A DNA stretch of 60,083 nt from JAVKLU01 sp031538895 (GTDB lineage: Bacteria; Pseudomonadota; Gammaproteobacteria; Burkholderiales; Burkholderiaceae). The notes beneath the pieces are model-generated. The model was not told the DNA's origin. It searched no databases and worked only from the letters and a program-made list of their open reading frames with translations. Of the stretch, positions 54,984 through 60,083 are shown piece by piece (the stretch's first letter is position 1; the number at the start of each line of letters is the position of its first letter). The stretch spans positions 1 to 60,083 of the forward strand of contig JAVKLU010000039.1 in NCBI GenBank assembly GCA_031538895.1, given 5' to 3'. Position numbers and translations under genes: made by a program.

Positions 54984-57880
54984 TATGTCGCGCCGATTCC
55001 TAAATGATTTAAGCAACGCGCGCACACGCTGGGATGCGCGGCATTGCGACCAACGCTATCGGTGTGGTGCCAACAACGCACGCACTTGGGATGTGTCGAG
55101 GCTTTGATGATGATTTGCTCTTGTTCACCCACAGCTAAAACCACATCCGACACGATAAAAATATATTTCAATTCATCAGCAAAACTGTGTGCAAACGCCA
55201 ATTCATCCGCCGTCAAAATCAATTCCACTTGAGCGTCCAAACCCGCGCCGATTAAACCTTCGGTGCGCGCTTGTTCCAATTGTTTGTTGACTCGACTACG
55301 CAAAGCACGCAGGCGTTCGTAGCGTCCAATCAAGGCATTGTCGTTTTGAGCGTTGTCGTTTTGAGCATTGTCGTTTTTCACTACCGGCAGCGATGCATAG
55401 CTTTCAGTAAACACCGTTAACGCCTGCGGTTTGAATACGCGCCAAGCTTCTTCAGCGGTGAAGGACAAAATCGGTGCCAGCAAGCGCAAGAAGTTATCGG
55501 TAATGTCATACAGCGTCGATTGCGCCGCGCGCCGCGTCATGCTATCGCTGCCGTGCGTATACAAACGGTCTTTCAAAATATCCAAATAAAAACTGCCCAA
55601 GTCCTCCGAGCAATAACTGAGCAAGCGCGTGGTTGCGGCGTGGAATTCGTATTGCTCAAAATAGCCATTTAACTGAACTTGCAACTGTTGCGCCTGCGCG
55701 AGCGCAAAGCGATCAATCTCCTTGCGTTGTTCCAAGGGCACATAATGTTTTTGTCGATCAAAATCGCTGGTGTTGGCTAACAAAAATCGAATCGTGTTGC
55801 GCATGCGCCGATAACCCTCGGTCACGCGTTTGAGAATTTCTGGTGAAATCGTCAACTCGCCTGAGTAATCGGTATTGGCAATCCACAAACGCAAAATATC
55901 CGCGCCCAAAGAATTGCAGACTTCTTGTGGCGCGACGGTGTTGCCTTTGGACTTGGACATTTTTTTGCCCTCACCATCGACGACAAAACCGTGCGTTAAT
56001 AAAGCTTTATAAGGCGCGATGCCATCGTGCATGACCGCGGTCAGCAAAGACGAATGGAACCAGCCACGATGTTGATCGCTGCCCTCCAAATACAGATCCG
56101 CCGGAAATTGCAAACTGTCGGCATGACTGCCGCGCAACACGGTAAAGTGGGTACTGCCCGAATCAAACCACACATCCAAAGTATCGGGATTTTTTTGATA
56201 ATCCTCGGCTTTGCTATTGCTGTCACCGTCAAGCAATTGCGCCACGGTCATTTTTTGCCAAGCTTCGATCCCCTCTTGTTCAATGCGCGCCGCTATTTTT
56301 TCAATCAGCGCGGGCGTGTTAGGGTGCAGTTCGCCTGTGACTTTATGAGTTAAAAACGCCATCGGAACGCCCCACTGTCGCTGCCGTGACAAAGTCCAAT
56401 CCGGACGATTGGCAATCATGCCATGCAAACGCGCTTGACCCCATGCTGGATAAAATGCAGTTGCGGCAACACCCCTCAAAGCCGCGCTGCGCAAGCTTTC
56501 TGATTGATTTTTAGGGATACCATCCAAAGACGCAAACCATTGCGAAGTCGCGCGATAAATCGTCGCGGTTTTATGCCGCCAGCAGTGCATATAACTGTGC
56601 GCGAGCATTTCAAATTTAAACAAACTGCCCTGCTCCGTCAGTGCCAAACCAATCGCTTTATTCGCATCCCAAATCGACATGCCGCCAAACAAGGCAAGAT
56701 CAGGGTGGTATTTGCCATCGCTCATCACGGGAGTCAAAATTTGATCATCCCTCATGCCATGCGCTTTGCATGAGTTGAAATCCTCGACCCCATACGCCGG
56801 CGCCGAATGCACCACGCCAGTGCCGCTGTCCAGTGTCACATAGTCCGCCAAAATCACCGGCGCCGTGCGTGCGTAGGCGCTGTGCGCATTGGCCAATGGG
56901 TGATGAAATGCGATCCCCGCCAAAGCCCGACCGTTGCAACGCGCAATGATTGCGCCACTCAAACCGTAACGTTCTAAACAAGAAGTCAGGCGATCTGACG
57001 CCAGTATCAGCAAGCCTGCGGCACGCGCAGCGGTTTTTTCTGTCGCGTCTTTGGCGTCATATTGCACCAAGGCGTATTCAAATTCGGGATGGATATTCAA
57101 GGCCTGATTGGCGATCAGCGTCCAAGGTGTCGTTGTCCAAATCACGATATGGCCTTGACTCATATGGCCTTGACTCATATGACCTTGACTCACCGGCAAA
57201 GTCTGGAGACCAAACGCGGCCGCGATTTTGTCCGGTTCTGCGAAGGCAAACCCAACATCAATCGCCGGATCGCGTCGATCGGCGTATTCGATTTCTGCTT
57301 CGGCCAAGGCCGAGCCGCAATCAAAGCACCAATTGACCGGTTTTAAACCGCGATAAACATAGCCTTTTTCCATCAATCGCCCCAGAAAACGCAGCTCATT
57401 GGCCTCGTTCGCAAAATTCATGGTGCGATAGGGATTGTCCCATTGCCCCAAAACACCTAAACGTTGAAATTCAGTTTTTTGGTTGGCAATTTGAGTCGTC
57501 GCATAGGCACGCGATTTGGCTTGTACTTCGACCGTCGGTAAATTTTTACCGTGTTGTTTTTCAATTTGAATTTCAATCGGCATGCCGTGGCAATCCCAAC
57601 CTGGAACATACGGCGCGTCAAAACCCATCAGGCCACGCGTTTTGACGATGATGTCTTTTAAAACTTTGTTGACCGCGTGACCAATATGAATACTGCCGTT
57701 GGCGTAAGGTGGGCCATCGTGCAAAATAAATTTGGGGCGGCCTTTGTGCGCTTGACGAATCGCTTCGTAAACTTTGTTAGATTGCCAATATTCCACCATC
57801 GCCGGTTCGCGTTTAGCTAAATCACCGCGCATCGGAAATGCTGTGTCGGTCAGGTTGACCGAATAGTCGAGTTCACTCAT
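54983..57880 (-). CDS. ileS: isoleucyl-tRNA synthetase
   Basis: 965 residues. The class I signatures are HIGH at residues 65-68 (GSIHIGHAVNKV) and KMSKS (GKKMSKSKGNTVAP), with an editing CP1 domain between, and a C-terminal zinc site (HPKCVRCWHH and VCARCLNHLG). Two in-frame 15-bp tandem repeats insert VSQGH-MSQGH-MSQGH in the CP1 region and QNDNA repeats near the C-terminal part. It charges tRNA-Ile. It starts five bases after bcp stops, and its stop overlaps the start of the restriction-modification gene. Confidence 0.97.
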   Translation of the reverse strand: MSELDYSVNLTDTAFPMRGDLAKREPAMVEYWQSNKVYEAIRQAHKGRPKFILHDGPPYANGSIHIGHAVNKVLKDIIVKTRGLMGFDAPYVPGWDCHGMPIEIQIEKQHGKNLPTVEVQAKSRAYATTQIANQKTEFQRLGVLGQWDNPYRTMNFANEANELRFLGRLMEKGYVYRGLKPVNWCFDCGSALAEAEIEYADRRDPAIDVGFAFAEPDKIAAAFGLQTLPVSQGHMSQGHMSQGHIVIWTTTPWTLIANQALNIHPEFEYALVQYDAKDATEKTAARAAGLLILASDRLTSCLERYGLSGAIIARCNGRALAGIAFHHPLANAHSAYARTAPVILADYVTLDSGTGVVHSAPAYGVEDFNSCKAHGMRDDQILTPVMSDGKYHPDLALFGGMSIWDANKAIGLALTEQGSLFKFEMLAHSYMHCWRHKTATIYRATSQWFASLDGIPKNQSESLRSAALRGVAATAFYPAWGQARLHGMIANRPDWTLSRQRQWGVPMAFLTHKVTGELHPNTPALIEKIAARIEQEGIEAWQKMTVAQLLDGDSNSKAEDYQKNPDTLDVWFDSGSTHFTVLRGSHADSLQFPADLYLEGSDQHRGWFHSSLLTAVMHDGIAPYKALLTHGFVVDGEGKKMSKSKGNTVAPQEVCNSLGADILRLWIANTDYSGELTISPEILKRVTEGYRRMRNTIRFLLANTSDFDRQKHYVPLEQRKEIDRFALAQAQQLQVQLNGYFEQYEFHAATTRLLSYCSEDLGSFYLDILKDRLYTHGSDSMTRRAAQSTLYDITDNFLRLLAPILSFTAEEAWRVFKPQALTVFTESYASLPVVKNDNAQNDNAQNDNALIGRYERLRALRSRVNKQLEQARTEGLIGAGLDAQVELILTADELAFAHSFADELKYIFIVSDVVLAVGEQEQIIIKASTHPKCVRCWHHTDSVGRNAAHPSVCARCLNHLGIGAT
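55336..55380 (-). repeat. 15-bp tandem repeat x3 inside ileS (QNDNA)
   Basis: Units CATTGTCGTTTTGAG, CGTTGTCGTTTTGAG and CATTGTCGTTTTTCA encode NDNAQ-NDNAQ-NDN on the coding strand, a hydrophilic insertion between YASLPVVK and the anticodon-binding region. Confidence 0.88.
57149..57193 (-). repeat. 15-bp tandem repeat x3 inside ileS (SQGHM)
   Basis: Units ATGGCCTTGACTCAT, the same again, and ATGACCTTGACTCAC encode VSQGH-MSQGH-MSQGH in the editing-domain insertion of IleS. The first two are identical. Confidence 0.9.
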
Positions 57881-57885
57881 GTCAA

Positions 57886-58335
57886 TTAAAGTGTGGAAGA
57901 AGTAAGTGTTTTTAAAACAATGGCCGCGTGATTGGTCACGCTAACTTTGCGCCATTCTTGAATAATGTTGGCATTCTGATCCAAGACAAAAGTACTGCGC
58001 TCGATACCCATGTATTTGCGACCGTACAAAGATTTTTCTTTAATCACATCAAACTGCTGACACAGTTGCGATTCGCTATCAGAGGCCAATTCAAAAGGCA
58101 ATTCAAGTTTGGCTTTGAAATTGTGATGCGCTTTAATGCTGTCACGGCTGACCCCAATAATTCGATAACCCAGCGCAGTAAAAGCATCGTGCAAATCACG
58201 AAATTGCATCAATTCGCTGGTACAGCCTGGCGTATTGTCTTTGGGATAAAACACCAAAATCGTTTTATAACCGCGCAAATCATCCATCGATAAAGTCGTT
58301 GCATTGGTCAGAGGGCAAGAAAAAGATGGAGTCAT
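57886..58335 (-). CDS. bcp: thioredoxin-dependent peroxiredoxin, BCP/PrxQ type
   Basis: 149 residues. The motif YPKDNTPGCTSELMQFRDLHD carries the peroxidatic Cys; the second Cys five residues later found in E. coli BCP is replaced, so the resolving Cys may lie elsewhere (for example in LCQQFD) or be absent (1-Cys). It reduces peroxides. It is five bases upstream of ileS on the same strand. Cytoplasmic. Confidence 0.93.
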   Translation of the reverse strand: MTPSFSCPLTNATTLSMDDLRGYKTILVFYPKDNTPGCTSELMQFRDLHDAFTALGYRIIGVSRDSIKAHHNFKAKLELPFELASDSESQLCQQFDVIKEKSLYGRKYMGIERSTFVLDQNANIIQEWRKVSVTNHAAIVLKTLTSSTL

Positions 58336-58383
58336 AAAAAAGATAAAGTCATAAAAAATGAAAATTGAATCAAGGGCACTGCA

Positions 58384-58428
58384 TTAGCGTCAAATGCTTA
58401 GCGTTAAATTCTTAGTGTCAAATGATTA
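58384..58428. repeat. 14-bp tandem repeat x3 overlapping the apt stop codon
   Basis: Units TTAGCGTCAAATGC, TTAGCGTTAAATTC and TTAGTGTCAAATGA lie at 58384-58425, followed by a partial unit that contains the apt stop codon (58426-58428 on the minus strand). The 14-base unit does not preserve frame; it lies in the apt-bcp gap. Confidence 0.85.
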
Positions 58429-58989
58429 GTGGCCATCAAATTCCAACAAAGTAAACAACGGCAAACCCGAATCGCGCAGTTTACGCGCCCCTCCCAAATC
58501 CGGTAAATCGACAATTGCCGCGCCTTCCATCACAGTGGCGCCCAATTGCTCTAGCAATTTTTTGCCCGCCAACATCGTGCCGCCACTGGCGATCAAATCA
58601 TCCATCAACAAAATTTTGTCGCCTGATTTCACCGCGTCAATATGCAGTTCTATGCTGGCTTGACCGTACTCCAATTCATACGATTCGGTCACAACGGTAT
58701 AAGGTAATTTGCCCTTTTTACGAATCGGAATAAAACCGACATTCAATTCGTAAGCAACTACCGAACCAATGATAAAACCCCGCGCATCCAGTCCTGCCAC
58801 GGCATCGGGACGCATGTTGGCGTCCATATAACGATGCACAAAGGCGTCGATCAAAATCCGAAATACTTTTTGATTTTGTAACAAAGGCGTGATGTCGCGA
58901 AACTGCACACCCGCAATCGGCCAGTCTGGTACGGTGCGAATGTATTGTCGCAAATATTCAGTCACAGGGAGATGCTTGTTTATCGTCAT
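58426..58989 (-). CDS. apt: adenine phosphoribosyltransferase
   Basis: 187 residues. The family segments GVQFRDITPLLQ near the start and the PRPP loop ILLMDDLIASGGTM near residue 130 are present, with the base-binding region ARGFIIGSVVAYE. It salvages adenine to AMP. It is the first gene of a minus-strand run (apt, bcp, ileS, the RM gene, lspA, coaBC). It is divergent from the dienelactone hydrolase gene, with a 4 x 11 bp repeat upstream. Confidence 0.95.
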   Translation of the reverse strand: MTINKHLPVTEYLRQYIRTVPDWPIAGVQFRDITPLLQNQKVFRILIDAFVHRYMDANMRPDAVAGLDARGFIIGSVVAYELNVGFIPIRKKGKLPYTVVTESYELEYGQASIELHIDAVKSGDKILLMDDLIASGGTMLAGKKLLEQLGATVMEGAAIVDLPDLGGARKLRDSGLPLFTLLEFDGH

Positions 58990-59030
58990 TCAGTCATCAT
59001 TTACATAGGAGACGCCAGTATCGCGCCGGT

Positions 59031-59074
59031 ACAAGCTCAAAACAAGCTCAAAACAAGCTCAAAACAAGCTCAAA
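59031..59074. repeat. perfect 11-bp tandem repeat x4 between apt and the dienelactone hydrolase gene
   Basis: Four identical units ACAAGCTCAAA fill 59031-59074, 42 bases upstream of the apt start and 138 bases upstream of the hydrolase ATG. The lack of any difference among units implies recent expansion. It lies within the divergent promoter region. Confidence 0.95.
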
Positions 59075-59211
59075 TTTAGGGCAGCGCGACCACGCAATTA
59101 TCCGCATCTATTGTTACGCCCTCGTACAATGGCGACAGATTTTAAGTGCCTCACCACAAAAAAAACGCCTCAGCAATATCCTTCACCACTATCTTTCACT
59201 CAAAAATTTCT

Positions 59212-60081
59212 ATGAACTCCAGACGCATATTTCTTCAAGCCGGCCTGACCACCACGCTCGGCGCCAGCACAGTATTAAGCACCGCGACTGGTTTTGCCCA
59301 AGCGGTCACGCCGCCGCCTGAATTGCAGTCCATTCACACCACGAGCGAAGGTTTGGACGCGGGATTCATCACACTGAAAAATGATCACACCGAAGTGCGT
59401 GCCTATCACGCTCAAAAAAAATCAAACCAAAAATTACCGATAGTTGTAGTCGTCAGCGAAATTTTTGGCGTACACGAACACATCGGCGATATTTGCCGAC
59501 GTTTGGCACACGCCGGATATTTGGCCATCGCGCCTGAAATTTTTACTCGCTGGGGCGATCCCAAAATCATGCCCAATATCCAAGACATCATGAGCCAAGT
59601 CATCAGCAAAGCTGAAGACCGCCTGATTTTGTCGGATTTAGATGCCTGCCAAACGTGGGCGATTCAAAACGGTGGCGACGCCAATCGCGTCATGATTACC
59701 GGATTTTGTTTTGGTGGCCGAATCACCTGGTTGTACGCCGCACATAATGCCAAAGTCAAAGCCGCCGTCGCATGGTACGGCCGTCTTGAAGGCACGATCA
59801 GCGACAAAACGCCACAGCACCCGATTGATCTTGCCACGCAATTGCATGCGCCAGTGTTGGGACTATACGGCGGCGCAGATACCGGCATTCCACAAACCAG
59901 TGTCGAAAAAATGCGCGCCGCTTTAGCCAAAGGAACGAGTGCCAGTAAAGCCTCGCAAATCACGGTATTTCCCAACGCCCCGCACGCGTTTAATGCCGAC
60001 TATCGACCCAGTTATCAAAAAGAAGCCGCGCAAACTGCTTGGACCGCAATGCTCGCATGGTTTGAACGTTACGGAAAATAA
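59212..60081 (+). CDS. exported dienelactone hydrolase family protein
   Basis: 289 residues from ATG 59212 (an upstream ATG would add 22 residues before the export signal). The start SRRIFLQAG is a twin-arginine motif and a hydrophobic stretch with an Ala-x-Ala site (GFAQAV) follows. The alpha/beta hydrolase has the Cys nucleophile in GFCFGGR, an acidic residue in LYGGADTGIP and the His in NAPHAFNADYRPSY. It hydrolyses a dienelactone or another ester; the substrate is unknown. It ends two bases before the window edge and is preceded by four perfect 11-bp repeats. Confidence 0.88.
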   Translation: MNSRRIFLQAGLTTTLGASTVLSTATGFAQAVTPPPELQSIHTTSEGLDAGFITLKNDHTEVRAYHAQKKSNQKLPIVVVVSEIFGVHEHIGDICRRLAHAGYLAIAPEIFTRWGDPKIMPNIQDIMSQVISKAEDRLILSDLDACQTWAIQNGGDANRVMITGFCFGGRITWLYAAHNAKVKAAVAWYGRLEGTISDKTPQHPIDLATQLHAPVLGLYGGADTGIPQTSVEKMRAALAKGTSASKASQITVFPNAPHAFNADYRPSYQKEAAQTAWTAMLAWFERYGK

Positions 60082-60083
60082 AC

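Noticed and set aside
59031..59074. The 11-bp repeats as a CRISPR array or origin iterons
   Set aside because: Units are contiguous with no spacers, and no replication gene or DnaA box cluster is nearby.
1..60083. tRNA, rRNA or known riboswitches
   Set aside because: I scanned the intergenic gaps by eye and saw no cloverleaf with a TTCGA loop and CCA end, no rRNA block and no recognisable riboswitch; a covariance-model search would be decisive.

Overview
The window reads as a dense, ordinary chromosome segment of a Gram-negative, aerobically respiring bacterium, most likely a betaproteobacterium of the order Burkholderiales. The evidence is the gene set: cbb3 oxidase, ubiquinone synthesis genes, leuCD, gltBD, glnD, PagP and EptA-like lipid A modifiers, and a shp-dhc-cytochrome b561 cluster. 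Base composition is moderate. No rRNA, tRNA, prophage, CRISPR array or complete insertion sequence was found. Species cannot be fixed from the sequence alone.

Layout. 1-7.7 kb: end of an unknown gene, then a TetR regulator with a palindromic candidate operator and a beta-oxidation run (fadE, fadI, a bifunctional fadJ-like gene, a DUF4442 thioesterase-like gene). 7.7-12.3 kb: ubiC diverging from ccoNOQP (including a 58-residue ccoQ), then plsY. 12.5-15.6 kb: a lipoprotein gene broken by a G10 run just after its lipobox, and a YgiQ-type radical SAM gene. 15.7-22 kb: gltB-gltD. 22.4-28.2 kb: ilvA, pagP-like, peroxiredoxin, DUF1841, a Nif3-like gene head-to-head with a DegQ/DegS-type protease, and a CbiX-like chelatase. 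28.3-29.9 kb: DUF1924 cytochrome, diheme cytochrome and cytochrome b561. 30.3-35 kb: ald, a FAD-linked 2-hydroxyacid dehydrogenase, leuC-leuD. 35-40.8 kb: kup, a phosphoethanolamine transferase, ubiD. 41-49.8 kb: glutamate dehydrogenase, ETF-ubiquinone oxidoreductase, an M24 peptidase-like protein, photolyase, glnD and a LysE-type exporter. 49.8-60 kb: coaBC, lspA, a single-chain restriction-modification enzyme, ileS, bcp, apt, and a Tat-exported dienelactone hydrolase-like protein.

Together the genes cover fatty acid oxidation (fadE/I/J and ETF-QO feeding quinone), the quinone pool (ubiC, ubiD), terminal oxidation (cbb3), nitrogen assimilation (gltBD, gdhA, glnD, ald), branched-chain amino acids (ilvA, leuCD) and the cell envelope (plsY, pagP, ept, lspA).

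The most unusual content lies between and inside the genes. First, a dispersed 143-bp element has five nearly identical copies plus one shorter variant. It has 12-bp terminal inverted repeats, internal hairpin potential and 4-bp flanking duplications at four of the six sites, so it behaves like a recently mobile MITE. One copy supplies the stop codon of the fadJ-like gene. Second, the window is rich in tandem repeats of 10-15 bp. Inside genes the unit is always a multiple of 3 (12, 15 or 90 bp), and it inserts short peptide repeats into housekeeping proteins, including IleS twice. Third, a probable phase-variable lipoprotein is currently out of frame. Fourth, a Type ISP/IIG-like restriction-modification gene sits between ileS and lspA, with its start codon overlapping the ileS stop by one base.
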